DNA from: Iodobacter fluviatilis | GTDB lineage: Bacteria > Pseudomonadota > Gammaproteobacteria > Burkholderiales > Chitinibacteraceae | NCBI RefSeq assembly: GCF_900451195.1 | Contig: NZ_UGHR01000004.1 | Span: 558,001-622,000 of the forward strand | DNA: 64,000 bases | Direction of reading: 5' to 3' | In this document: positions 28,451-36,666 of the stretch, one piece after another | How the letters are laid out: each line of letters starts with the position of its first letter | Numbering within the stretch: position 1 is the stretch's first letter | Program-made: the position numbers and the translations under genes | Notes under the pieces: generated by a model | Told to the model about the DNA's origin: nothing | Databases searched by the model: none | What the model saw: only the letters and a program-made list of their open reading frames with translations

Positions 28451-29365
28451 ATGAATTCAACTGCCGTTAAAGATTACCTCCTGAGCCTGCAACAAAATAT
28501 TGTCGCCACCTTAGAGCAGCTCGACGGATCTGTTTTTCACACCGACCAATGGGAAAGAGAAGGCGGTGGCGGTGGGATGACGCGGGTGATTGAAGGCGGC
28601 AATCTGTTTGAGCGCGGCGGCGTGAACTTCTCGCATGTGATGGGCGATGCGCTACCGCCATCAGCAAGTGCAGGCAGGCCCGAGCTGGCAGGGCGTGCCT
28701 TTGAGGCAATGGGCGTGTCGCTGGTTTTGCACCCGGTGAACCCGTATATCCCCACCGTGCATATGAATGTGCGTCTGTTCCGGGCGCATAAAGAAAGCGA
28801 GCAGGATGTATGGTGGTTTGGTGGCGGCATGGATCTCACCCCCTATTACGGCCAAGAAGCGGATGCAGTGCATTTCCACCAGGCCTGCAAAGACGCACTT
28901 GATCCTTTTGGCGCGGCGCTCTATCCAGAGTTTAAAGCCTGGTGCGATCGTTATTTCCACCTGAAACACCGCAATGAGCCACGCGGGATCGGTGGTGTTT
29001 TCTTTGATGATTACAACTCAGCCGGTTTTGAAGCCAGCTTTGCCATGATGCAAAGCGTGGGAAATGCCTTTTTGCCCGCCTATGTGCCGATTGTGGAGCG
29101 CCACGAAGACGCCGAATACGGCGCACGCGAGCGCGACTGGCAAGCATTCCGCCGTGGCCGCTATGTAGAATTTAATCTGGTGTTTGATCGTGGTACGCTA
29201 TTTGGCCTGCAATCGGGCGGGCGCACCGAATCCATCCTGATGTCTATGCCTCCTGTGGTGAACTGGCGCTATGATTACCACCCAGAAGCAGGCAGCCCAG
29301 AAGCGCGTTTATACAGCGATTTTCTGTGTGATCGAGATTGGTTGGGTGTCATGCAGGTGGATTGA
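28451..29365 (+). CDS. hemF: Oxygen-dependent coproporphyrinogen III oxidase
   Basis: A protein of 304 residues, normal for HemF. It uses oxygen to turn two propionate side chains of coproporphyrinogen III into vinyl groups. Signatures are [28 protein letters not shown], and [12 protein letters not shown]. The later segment [13 protein letters not shown] is present, as is [13 protein letters not shown]. An AGGA ribosome binding site lies 9 bases before the ATG. Confidence 0.98.
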   Translation: MNSTAVKDYLLSLQQNIVATLEQLDGSVFHTDQWEREGGGGGMTRVIEGGNLFERGGVNFSHVMGDALPPSASAGRPELAGRAFEAMGVSLVLHPVNPYIPTVHMNVRLFRAHKESEQDVWWFGGGMDLTPYYGQEADAVHFHQACKDALDPFGAALYPEFKAWCDRYFHLKHRNEPRGIGGVFFDDYNSAGFEASFAMMQSVGNAFLPAYVPIVERHEDAEYGARERDWQAFRRGRYVEFNLVFDRGTLFGLQSGGRTESILMSMPPVVNWRYDYHPEAGSPEARLYSDFLCDRDWLGVMQVD

Positions 29366-29410
29366 TGCTGGCGGGCGATCCACTTAGATCAATCGCATGA
29401 TTTTTTCTGA

Positions 29411-29436
29411 GGAGCGGCTTTAGCCGCTCCTGTCTT
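29411..29436 (+). terminator. Hairpin after hemF
   Basis: GGAGCGGC / GCCGCTCC stem with loop TTTA, followed by TGTCTT. The T tract is weak. Confidence 0.6.
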
Positions 29437-29485
29437 ATGAATAATTCGCTTTTAACGACTGCTTTGATCCCTCAAGAGGCATCGC

Positions 29486-30457
29486 ATGGCCGCAAGCCCG
29501 ATTGGTTTTGATTTAAAAAGCCTAGAAGTATTTGCCGCCATTGTTGAGGCGGGAGGCATGACCGCTGCCGGTCAACGCCTTGGCATGACGCAATCGTCCG
29601 TTTCGCAAAGCATTGCTAATTTAGAAACGCAATTGCATGTGCAATTGCTGGACCGCTCGCAACGCCCGCCGATGCTCACCCCCCTAGGGCGTAAATTCTA
29701 CGAGCAGGCTGATCGCTTGCTGGGCGATGCTCGCCGTGTCAGCTTAGAGTTTCGCCGCCAAGAAGCCACACCGCTGAAACATGTGCGGATTGCTTTGGTG
29801 GATTCCTTAGCCATCAGCGTGGGCAAGGAGCTGGTGGCCGCGATTAAGCGCCGCACAGCGCACTGGTCTATGGTCACAGGGCAATCTCATCTGCATGCTG
29901 ATGCCTTACTCAATCGGCGGGTGGATATCATCTTATCTGACGATGCCCTAGCCAATCACCCCGAGCTTTTCCGCCGCCGTCTGCTGCGTGAGCCTTTTAT
30001 CCTCGTCCTACCGCTGGGTTTCAAAGGGCCGGTTAGCAGCTTGCGCACGCTGGCCAGTGCGCTGGATTTTATCCGCTACAACCCATCTACCGTGATCGGT
30101 CGCACCATAGAAAACCAGCTGCAAGCATGGAGCATTCATCCGCCCCTGCGCATGGAGCTGGATAACTCTTACGCCATTTTACAAATGGTTAAAGCCGGTC
30201 TGGGCTGGACGCTAACCACGCCACTTTGCCTGTTGCAAGGCGGTATCAAAACGGGCGAAGTGCAATGCTTACCTGTGCCTGAGGGCGAATTCTGCCGCGA
30301 TCTAACTCTGCTTGCACGTAGCGATGAGCTGGGTAATCTGCCCGAGCTACTGGCTGACGACAGCATTGCGCTGATGCAAGAGCGCTATCTGCCTGTCATT
30401 TCCGCCGCCACCCCATGGCTATTGCCAAGGATAGTGCTGGGTGATGTGTCGCGCTAA
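29486..30457 (+). CDS. LysR-family transcriptional regulator
   Basis: A protein of 323 residues. The N-terminal winged helix-turn-helix (about residues 8-67: LKSLEVFAAIVEAGGMTAAGQRLGM, then QSSVSQSIANLE) is standard for LysR regulators and binds DNA. The remainder is the periplasmic-binding-protein-like effector domain. It has no divergently transcribed partner gene, since hemF upstream is on the same strand and the region downstream is empty. Target and ligand cannot be inferred. Confidence 0.9.
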   Translation: MAASPIGFDLKSLEVFAAIVEAGGMTAAGQRLGMTQSSVSQSIANLETQLHVQLLDRSQRPPMLTPLGRKFYEQADRLLGDARRVSLEFRRQEATPLKHVRIALVDSLAISVGKELVAAIKRRTAHWSMVTGQSHLHADALLNRRVDIILSDDALANHPELFRRRLLREPFILVLPLGFKGPVSSLRTLASALDFIRYNPSTVIGRTIENQLQAWSIHPPLRMELDNSYAILQMVKAGLGWTLTTPLCLLQGGIKTGEVQCLPVPEGEFCRDLTLLARSDELGNLPELLADDSIALMQERYLPVISAATPWLLPRIVLGDVSR

Positions 30458-30647
30458 AGCCTCAGACAAATTCCCTCGATTAACTTTGGATGCTGCATAT
30501 CCGCTTTGGGGCATCTAATCTTACTGTTCTCTGTCGAAAGTTTGTCTAATGCTGAAATGCTGATTAAAATCGCTTCCTTGCTATTTAACTTACATTGACC
30601 GCGCCGGAGGTGATAATTTGATAACCACTGCTTTCATGAAAGGTTCT

Positions 30648-30684
30648 CTGATTATCTCTCTTTCTCCAGAACCCTTGATTTCGC
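30648..30684. repeat. Repeat unit shared with 31455-31492
   Basis: CTGATTATCTCTCTTTCTCCAGAACCCTTGATTTCGC aligns with CTGATTATGTCTCTTGCTATGGAACCCTTGATTTAGC at 31455-31491 with about nine differences. Confidence 0.55.
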
Positions 30685-30788
30685 TGTTTGCACGACGTAG
30701 CTATTTCGGAGGGGGAAATTGGTAGAGCGCCCTGATTCCATGCGCTCTTAACTTAAACTAGATAATGACTGTATGAGGACATGATTGA

Positions 30789-30806
30789 GCAAGAGACATA
30801 ATCAGG
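30789..30806. repeat. Inverted repeat, left arm, flanking the BON lipoprotein gene
   Basis: GCAAGAGACATAATCAGG is the exact reverse complement of 31454-31471. Confidence 0.7.
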
Positions 30807-30828
30807 TAAAGCAATTTGAAATCACGTT

Positions 30829-31119
30829 TTATTTTTTAATGGTTAGCTCATCATGCAATGCATGAACACCATTAATTTTTCTAGTAATTTCAGCCGCACG
30901 ATCCACTTGTATCTGCGTGTCAACAACGCCTGTTAGGCGCACATCACCCTTGGTCGTTACAACTGTAATATTAAATGCTTTTAACTCATTGTCGTTCAGT
31001 AGTGATGTTTTAACTTTGGTGGTGACATCAAGATCAGTAATATGGGCTTCTGTATTAGTAGGGGCATTGCATCCAGAAAGACTTAATATGACTGAAAAAA
31101 TAACAATAAATATTTTCAT
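30829..31119 (-). CDS. BON-domain lipoprotein
   Basis: A protein of 96 residues. A lipoprotein signal with the lipobox LSGC (Cys17) indicates processing by signal peptidase II and anchoring to a membrane in the envelope. The remainder is a single BON domain (about residues 30-94: TKVKTSLLNDNELKAFNITVVTTKGDVRLTGVVD). This is a phospholipid- or partner-binding module as in OsmY, which has two. It is short but complete. It stands alone between the arms of an 18-base inverted repeat and is more AT-rich than the housekeeping genes. Confidence 0.88.
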   Translation of the reverse strand: MKIFIVIFSVILSLSGCNAPTNTEAHITDLDVTTKVKTSLLNDNELKAFNITVVTTKGDVRLTGVVDTQIQVDRAAEITRKINGVHALHDELTIKK

Positions 31120-31998
31120 GATCTAATCCTTATTTATTTAATTTGATAAAGTGTATTTAATCATTGACCTGATTATTTCTATTGCTCAGTAAAATATCCA
31201 CAGAGGCATGGTCTGACTTGAGCAATGCATGTACATGTGAAAAATAAAAACGCATCATTGCTAAAACAGTCAGTCCATCCAAAATAATGCTTATACAGAT
31301 ACGTCAAGTTGAGCGGGCCGAGAAATTCATATAATTCATAACAATTTTGCAACAAACAAAATAAATATTTAACAAGAATATTCTTAATTGGAATAAGTTA
31401 TTACACCTATTCATCTATTAAACAGCAAAGGAAGTTCTGCACATATCAAATCTCCTGATTATGTCTCTTGCTATGGAACCCTTGATTTAGCCCGGTAGAT
31501 TGGCTAAAGCTTTATCAGTCCAACGATTTATTTACTAATAAAGTGCTTTTCCTATCAGCGAGATTAACGGTCAAAAAATACATTCCGCCTGTTATATTTG
31601 TTCTTCGATATCACATGTGGAGTTCTTTATTACATCGTTGGGTTGATAAAACTTTAGCTCAACCTACCGGCCTTGCATGATTTGTTGTGCCGGTATTTAA
31701 GGGGCGGATGTATTAAATGAAAGCACTTTGGATGATGGTTAAAGCTTAGTAATAAGAGCAGGCTAGGTATGCAATGGCCGTTGCCATCGGGAGTGAGCGC
31801 AGGTGATTAATGCTGGATTTTTACGCCTTTGAGCTTTGCAAATTACATTTTCATCATAATCTGTGTTATTTCTAGACAGCTTGCGCTATCGCTTTTTATC
31901 CTCTAAATTAAGTAAACAGGATTTCTATAGTCAATAGATTAAAATTAGTGGATTAAAATATTTATATTTTTTGTTTTTTTATTTAAAGGGCGTAAACA
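31120..31998. other. AT-rich gene-free region
   Basis: Nearly 880 bases with no supported gene on either strand. It contains the right arm of the 18-base inverted repeat (31454-31471). The promoters of the BON gene (left) and of the binding-protein gene (right) must lie here. Confidence 0.45.
31454..31471. repeat. Inverted repeat, right arm
   Basis: CCTGATTATGTCTCTTGC, exact reverse complement of 30789-30806. Confidence 0.7.
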
Positions 31999-32736
31999 AT
32001 GGCTCCGCCTGAAAGACTAAACTCAAGTATTATATTTTTTTTATTTTCGTGTCTGATTTTTTTGATGAAATCGGATGTGGCCTATGCTGGGGAAGAATTC
32101 AAAGGGCTTACCATCTATACTGAAAATGACCCACCCTATGTTATAGTTGATGCGAAAGGTAAAATTGGTGGGTTAGCTACAAACAAACTGAATTATTTTC
32201 TTAAGGCCATTCAACTATCAGAAGAAAATATTGAGGTTAAACCTTGGGTTCGTTCATATATTGAAGTGCTGAATAAACCAAATATTATGATTTATCCTAT
32301 AGCGAAGACACCTGAAAGATTAGAGAAGCTGGAATATATCTACAAAATATATGATGCAATTGTATTTTTTTACAAACTTTCAAGCAGAAAAGATATTGTT
32401 ATTAGTAATATTAATGAGGCAAAAAAATATTCGGTGTGTGCTGTTCGTGCAGATTATCGTGCGGAGTATTTAAAAAGAAGTGGATTTCCTATGATTGATG
32501 AGTCGAATGATTCAACAATGAACTTTAAGAAATTTATTGCAGGCCGTTGTGATGTAGCTATTCTGACTGAAATTGGCCTTAATGCAAAATTGGAACAATT
32601 AAACCTAGATTCATCACTCGTATCTATTGCGTATCCTTTAAGTGAAATAGATAGCAATCTCTATATTGCTATTAACAAAAATACAAATAAAAAAGTGATA
32701 GATGCATTGAAAAATGCAGCAAAGAAATTAGAGTAG
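31999..32736 (+). CDS. Periplasmic substrate-binding protein, family 3 type
   Basis: A protein of 245 residues with a signal peptide (about residues 1-30, ending AYA) and then the typical start of a family 3 solute-binding fold (LTIYTENDPPYVIVDAKGKIGGLATNKLNYF). The C-terminal lobe is also present. Such proteins bind amino acids or similar small molecules. There is no permease or ATPase gene nearby, so it is an orphan; it may serve a distant transporter or a sensor. The gene is clearly AT-rich (many AAA, ATT and TTA codons), unlike the flanking core genes, which suggests transfer. Ribosome binding site AAAGGGCG lies upstream. Confidence 0.82.
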   Translation: MAPPERLNSSIIFFLFSCLIFLMKSDVAYAGEEFKGLTIYTENDPPYVIVDAKGKIGGLATNKLNYFLKAIQLSEENIEVKPWVRSYIEVLNKPNIMIYPIAKTPERLEKLEYIYKIYDAIVFFYKLSSRKDIVISNINEAKKYSVCAVRADYRAEYLKRSGFPMIDESNDSTMNFKKFIAGRCDVAILTEIGLNAKLEQLNLDSSLVSIAYPLSEIDSNLYIAINKNTNKKVIDALKNAAKKLE

Positions 32737-33416
32737 ATGTATGAGGTAAAATTAAATTTTTGTAATGAAATAGCGTGTAAGGATAAATGCGTAAATCATA
32801 TATTTTCAGAGTTTGTATTTTTCTGTAATTGTGTTTATTATAGAATGTAATCATTTTAAATTTATACTTTGATGCCTTTTTTATTACGTTACACCAATCT
32901 GCCTTTTTTTTCTAAAAAACGCTCAATATTCTGAATGTCGCAATTGATGGGTTTAGGTATTGCGTTAACATATTTTTAAACCCAAGCTGAATTTACTTTG
33001 TGCTAATGCAAGTCTGGATCTTATAAATCCCAGTCATATCCATTGCCACCTCATGGCTATGACCAAAGATCGTGCTGGGGATTTAGTCCGGTATCTGCTC
33101 GCTACTCGCTGGGGTTCTTCTTGGTTTATTAAGCTGTATGAAGCAAAGCGGTGCAATACACTGCGCTTATTGACACCCTACAAAAACATACGATTTACGC
33201 CCTTCCTCATCCCTTCCTTGAAAGTCTATTGCTGCATCGCGCAAAGATAAGTGTAAGCAATAGTAATAAATAAGCTAAAACGATAGTTGTTGTCGCTCTA
33301 AATTTCTCCGCCATAAACTGACATCTCAGCTTTCAGTCTCCGCATCCGTTTTGCTTATCTTGCGGCGATTTAGTTTCTGTATGCGAGTGCTTTCACTTTT
33401 TAAAAAAGGAAACATC
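32737..33416. other. Gene-free region upstream of the permease
   Basis: About 680 bases, AT-rich on the left. A plus-strand frame at 33053-33250 shows no known family and no ribosome binding site. The right end (33402-33410, AAAAAAGGA) holds the ribosome binding site of the permease. No sigma-54 promoter or clear operator was seen. Confidence 0.4.
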
Positions 33417-34811
33417 ATGGCAGAGCAAGTTAAACGGGAGTTAAAGCGCTCGCTGAAAACCATTCACCTGTGGGGTATTGCGGTGGGTTTGGTGATTTCG
33501 GGCGAGTATTTTGGCTGGAGCTATGGTTGGGATAAGGCAGGCACGCTGGGTTTTATGATTACTTCCCTCGTGATTGCAGCCATGTATACCACGTTTATTT
33601 TTAGCTACACCGAGCTGACTACATCCATTCCCCATGCGGGCGGCCCTTTTGCCTATGCCCGCCGCGCCTTTGGCCCCACGGGCGGCTATATCGCTGGCAT
33701 GGCTACCCTGATCGAATTTGTGTTTGCCCCGCCTGCGATTGCGCTGGCTATTGGCGCTTATTTAGGGGTGCAGTTTCCTGGGCTAGACCCAAAACACGCG
33801 GCTTTGGGGGCGTACCTCGTATTTATGTTTTTGAATGTGATCGGGGTGACGATTGCGGCCACTTTTGAGCTTTGCGTCACCATTTTGGCGATTTTAGAAT
33901 TGCTGGTGTTTATGGGGGTAGTTGCGCCGGGGTTTTCCTGGGCCAACTTTGCGGCGCATGGCTGGTCTGGGGCGGATCAATTTAGCAGCGCTTCCTATAG
34001 CGGTATGTTTGCAGCCATTCCCTTTGCGATCTGGTTTTTTCTGGCCATTGAAGGCGCGGCCATGGCGGCAGAAGAGGCAGAAGACCCGCGTAAAACCATT
34101 CCCCGTGCTTATATCAGCGGCATTTTAACTTTGGTGCTGCTCGCGATTGGGGTGATGGTGTTTGCGGGCGGCGTGGGCGATTGGCGTCAGCTGGCTAATA
34201 TCAATGAGCCTTTGCCCAAAGCGATGCAAATGGTGGTGGGGGCTAATTCGGGCTGGTTGCATATGTTGGTGTGGATTGGCTTGTTTGGTCTGATTGCCTC
34301 TTTTCACGGCATTATCATGGGCTATTCACGGCAGATTTATGCGCTTGGCCGTGCGGGTTATTTACCCGGCGTCCTTGCCAGCGTGAATCAGCGTTTTCAA
34401 ACCCCGCACTGGGCGATTTTGGCGGGTGGCGTGGTGGGGGTGGCGGCGATTTATGCGGATTCGGTGGTGCAGCTGCAAGGCATGTCGCTCACCGCAGCCA
34501 TTATCACCATGTCGGTATTTGGTGCCATCGTGATGTACATCATCTCTATGGCGGCGTTGTTTAAATTACGCCGCAGCGAGCCGCAGCTTGATCGCCCTTA
34601 CTCCGTGCCTTTTTATCCTATCTTCCCCTTGGTGGCGTTAGCTTTAGCCCTCGTTGCTTTAGTGGCCATGATTTATTTCAACCAGACGATATTTTGGATT
34701 TTTATTGGCTTCATGGTCGGCGGCTACGGTTATTTCTTAGCGACTAGCCAAGCCAGAGAAGATGCACCGCATGATGAAATGCTGCAAACGGTGGGGGATG
34801 CGGTGAAGTAA
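33417..34811 (+). CDS. eat: Ethanolamine-type amino acid permease (APC superfamily)
   Basis: A protein of 464 residues from the ATG at 33417 (MAEQVKRELKRSL), with AAAGGA directly upstream. It has about 12 membrane-spanning segments. The N terminus (LKTIHLWGIAVGLVISGEYFGWSYGWDKAGTLG, here cited in parts) and the AFGPTGGYIAG and EEAEDPRKTIPRAYI segments match ethanolamine permeases (Eat) more than general amino acid carriers. It would import ethanolamine or a related small amine with protons. It is the first gene of a same-strand set with a glutamine-synthetase-like ligase, two dehydrogenases and an M81 peptidase, which supports amine catabolism. Substrate is an inference from similarity and context. 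Confidence 0.82.
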   Translation: MAEQVKRELKRSLKTIHLWGIAVGLVISGEYFGWSYGWDKAGTLGFMITSLVIAAMYTTFIFSYTELTTSIPHAGGPFAYARRAFGPTGGYIAGMATLIEFVFAPPAIALAIGAYLGVQFPGLDPKHAALGAYLVFMFLNVIGVTIAATFELCVTILAILELLVFMGVVAPGFSWANFAAHGWSGADQFSSASYSGMFAAIPFAIWFFLAIEGAAMAAEEAEDPRKTIPRAYISGILTLVLLAIGVMVFAGGVGDWRQLANINEPLPKAMQMVVGANSGWLHMLVWIGLFGLIASFHGIIMGYSRQIYALGRAGYLPGVLASVNQRFQTPHWAILAGGVVGVAAIYADSVVQLQGMSLTAAIITMSVFGAIVMYIISMAALFKLRRSEPQLDRPYSVPFYPIFPLVALALALVALVAMIYFNQTIFWIFIGFMVGGYGYFLATSQAREDAPHDEMLQTVGDAVK

Positions 34812-34820
34812 GGCCAACAT

Positions 34821-34890
34821 TAAAACCCAGATCTTGAACCACGGAGGGCGCAGAGGGTATGGAGTTTCACGGAGAAAAACAGGTTTTGAA
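34821..34890. repeat. Repeat family A (left part only)
   Basis: It starts TAAAACCCAGATCTTGAACCACGGAG and contains GGAGTTTCACGGAGAAAAAC. The same arrangement, followed by family B, occurs at 39655. Confidence 0.75.
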
Positions 34891-34941
34891 TTAAGGCATT
34901 TGTATAGGCTCTTAATATTTTAAAACTGAGCAAAATTTATA

Positions 34942-35215
34942 TCGCGAGTCTCAGTACGGGGCTTAAATCCCCCTTTGAAGCATAAGTATCTACACAAGTC
35001 AGCACACTTGTTCCCCCCTTTGTAAAAGGGGGGCTAGGGGGGATTTGTCGTTGATGTTGGGCTGAAATTAGCCAAAAACCAAAGGCAAATCACCCTCGGT
35101 CCCCCTTTGACAAATGGGTAGGCTGCAGCACAGAAGTGCTGCTATCAACTTATGTAGATACCTATGCCAAGAGGGATGCTCGCAGCAAAATCAACGTGCC
35201 GAAGGCACTAAACGC
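34942..35215. repeat. Repeat family B copy with an interrupted centre
   Basis: The left end (GTACGGGGCTTAAATCCCCCTTTG) and the right end (AAAATCAACGTGCCGAAGGCACTAAA) match the ends of the family B copy at 39776-40013 in the same orientation. The centre is replaced by an unrelated element with inverted ends (34980-35167). Confidence 0.65.
34980..35167. repeat. Nested element with 20-base inverted ends
   Basis: GCATAAGTATCTACACAAGT (34980-34999) pairs with ACTTATGTAGATACCTATGC (35148-35167) at 18 of 20 positions. Inside are hairpins CCCCCCTTT/AAAAGGGGGG (35013-35033) and GCAGCAC/GTGCTGC (35125-35142). Confidence 0.7.
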
Positions 35216-35236
35216 ACACCGCATCAGGGGATCAAT

Positions 35237-36619
35237 ATGCAAGCTCGTGAAGTGAAAACAATCGAAGATGCCATTGCCGTGGTTGAGGCCAGCGGGCTTT
35301 CGCATATCAAAGTGGGCATGTCTGATATCGATGGCGTGATGCGTGGCAAGTACGTTTCCGTAGAGAAATTTATTTCTATCCTAAAAGGTGGCTTAAGCTT
35401 TTGCAATGTGGTGCTGGGCTGGGATAGCAATGATCAGCTTTACGACAATGTAGAATACACAGGCTGGCATACTGCTTACCCCGATGCTCAGGCGCATATT
35501 ATTCCTGAAAGCTGCCGTGAGCTGCCGCTGGAGATGGTCGACGGCAAGCCTATGCTGTTTTTCCTAGGCGAATTTAGCGGCGATGCCGAAGCCATTTGCC
35601 CGCGCCAGCTCTTAAGCCGCATGGTTAAAAAAGCTGCCGATATGGGTTATCTGGCCTATTCGGCCTTGGAATACGAATTCTTTGTGTTTAAAGAAACACC
35701 CGAATCGGTGCGGGCTAAAAACTATCAAAACCTCATCCCCTGGACGCCCGGCTATTTTGGTTATTCCATTTTGCGCAGCACGGTGAATGCCGATTTTTAT
35801 CACCAGCTGCTTAAACTGAGCGAAACCATGGATATGGGCATCGAGGGCCTGCATACCGAAACAGGCCCCGGTGTATTAGAAGCCGCCATCGCCGTGGATG
35901 AAGCCAGCCGCGCAGGAGATAAAGCCTTTCTGTTTAAGACATTCTGTAAGGTATTGGCGCAGCAAAATAATCTGATGGCCACCTTTATGGCCAAATGGTC
36001 GCATGAATTGCCGGGGCAAAGTGGCCATATTCATTTGTCTTTAAACGATATCAAAAGTGGTAAATCGGTATTTTACGATCCTACCCAGCCGCACAATATG
36101 AGCAAAACCCAGCGCCATTTCCTAGCGGGCGTACAGCGTTTATTACCTGAATTTATGGCGATGTTTGCGCAAACGGTGAATAGCTATACCCGCTTGGTGC
36201 CGGGTTATTGGGCGCCGCTAGATGCCACATGGGGCTTGGAAAACCGTACCACCGCACTACGCCTCATCCCCGGCTCAGCTAAATCCCAACGCATCGAAGT
36301 GCGTATTGGATCTGCCGATGCTAACCCCTATTTGGCACTGGCCGCGGCCTTAGGCGCTGGGCTTTATGGCATCGAGCAGCAGTGGGAGCCAGAAGAAATG
36401 GTGGTGGGCAATGCCTATACGCAAACCTTTCCCGAGCGCTTGCATCTGCCTAATTCACTTGGTGAGGCCGCAAAACGCCTTAAAACATCCGAAGCCGCCC
36501 GCGCCTTATTCGGCTCCCCCTTTGTAGAGCACTTCACCGCCACCCGCGAATGGGAAGAAAGAGAATTTCGTAAACACGTTACAGATTGGGAATTAAAACG
36601 CTATTTTGAAATTATCTAA
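35237..36619 (+). CDS. Glutamine-synthetase-like gamma-glutamyl-amine ligase
   Basis: A protein of 460 residues from the ATG at 35237 (MQAREVKTIEDA), with CAGGGG upstream. It belongs to the glutamine synthetase superfamily with complete catalytic parts: the metal-binding EYEF (about 145-148), LHTETGPGVLEAAI, GHIHLSL with the catalytic His, and ENRTTALRL...RIEVRIGSADANPYLA. The adenylylation motif NLYDLP of true GlnA is absent, and the sequence is closer to PuuA/GlnA4/IpuC-type enzymes. These join glutamate to an amine using ATP. With the permease upstream and dehydrogenases downstream, gamma-glutamylation of ethanolamine or an amino alcohol is the best reading. The next gene starts 47 bases later. 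Confidence 0.88.
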   Translation: MQAREVKTIEDAIAVVEASGLSHIKVGMSDIDGVMRGKYVSVEKFISILKGGLSFCNVVLGWDSNDQLYDNVEYTGWHTAYPDAQAHIIPESCRELPLEMVDGKPMLFFLGEFSGDAEAICPRQLLSRMVKKAADMGYLAYSALEYEFFVFKETPESVRAKNYQNLIPWTPGYFGYSILRSTVNADFYHQLLKLSETMDMGIEGLHTETGPGVLEAAIAVDEASRAGDKAFLFKTFCKVLAQQNNLMATFMAKWSHELPGQSGHIHLSLNDIKSGKSVFYDPTQPHNMSKTQRHFLAGVQRLLPEFMAMFAQTVNSYTRLVPGYWAPLDATWGLENRTTALRLIPGSAKSQRIEVRIGSADANPYLALAAALGAGLYGIEQQWEPEEMVVGNAYTQTFPERLHLPNSLGEAAKRLKTSEAARALFGSPFVEHFTATREWEEREFRKHVTDWELKRYFEII

Positions 36620-36666
36620 GGTCGAAAAAACCTTTTTAAAATCCATTCCATTCACTTGGAGTAGCT

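Larger units (their letters stand above)
30458..30828. other. Gene-free region after the LysR gene
   Basis: I see no supported gene. It holds part of the repeat discussed for 30648-31492 and a short tRNA-like string at 30711-30750. The composition becomes AT-rich towards the right. Confidence 0.45.
34812..35236. other. Repeat-filled gap between permease and ligase genes
   Basis: There is no gene in these 425 bases. They consist of a family A left part, a family B copy and a nested inverted-repeat element. Several strong hairpins lie in it, so read-through from eat to the ligase may be reduced. Confidence 0.7.

Noticed and set aside
33053..33250. Plus-strand open frame of 65 codons before the permease
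   Set aside because: No ribosome binding site or family resemblance; it may be a remnant but nothing supports it.
33251..33416. A sigma-54 promoter before the permease gene
   Set aside because: No TGGCAC-N5-TTGC pattern was found.
35237..36619. The ligase as the main glutamine synthetase GlnA
   Set aside because: The adenylylation loop motif is absent, the length and active-site segments are closer to amine ligases, and the neighbours are amine-catabolic genes.
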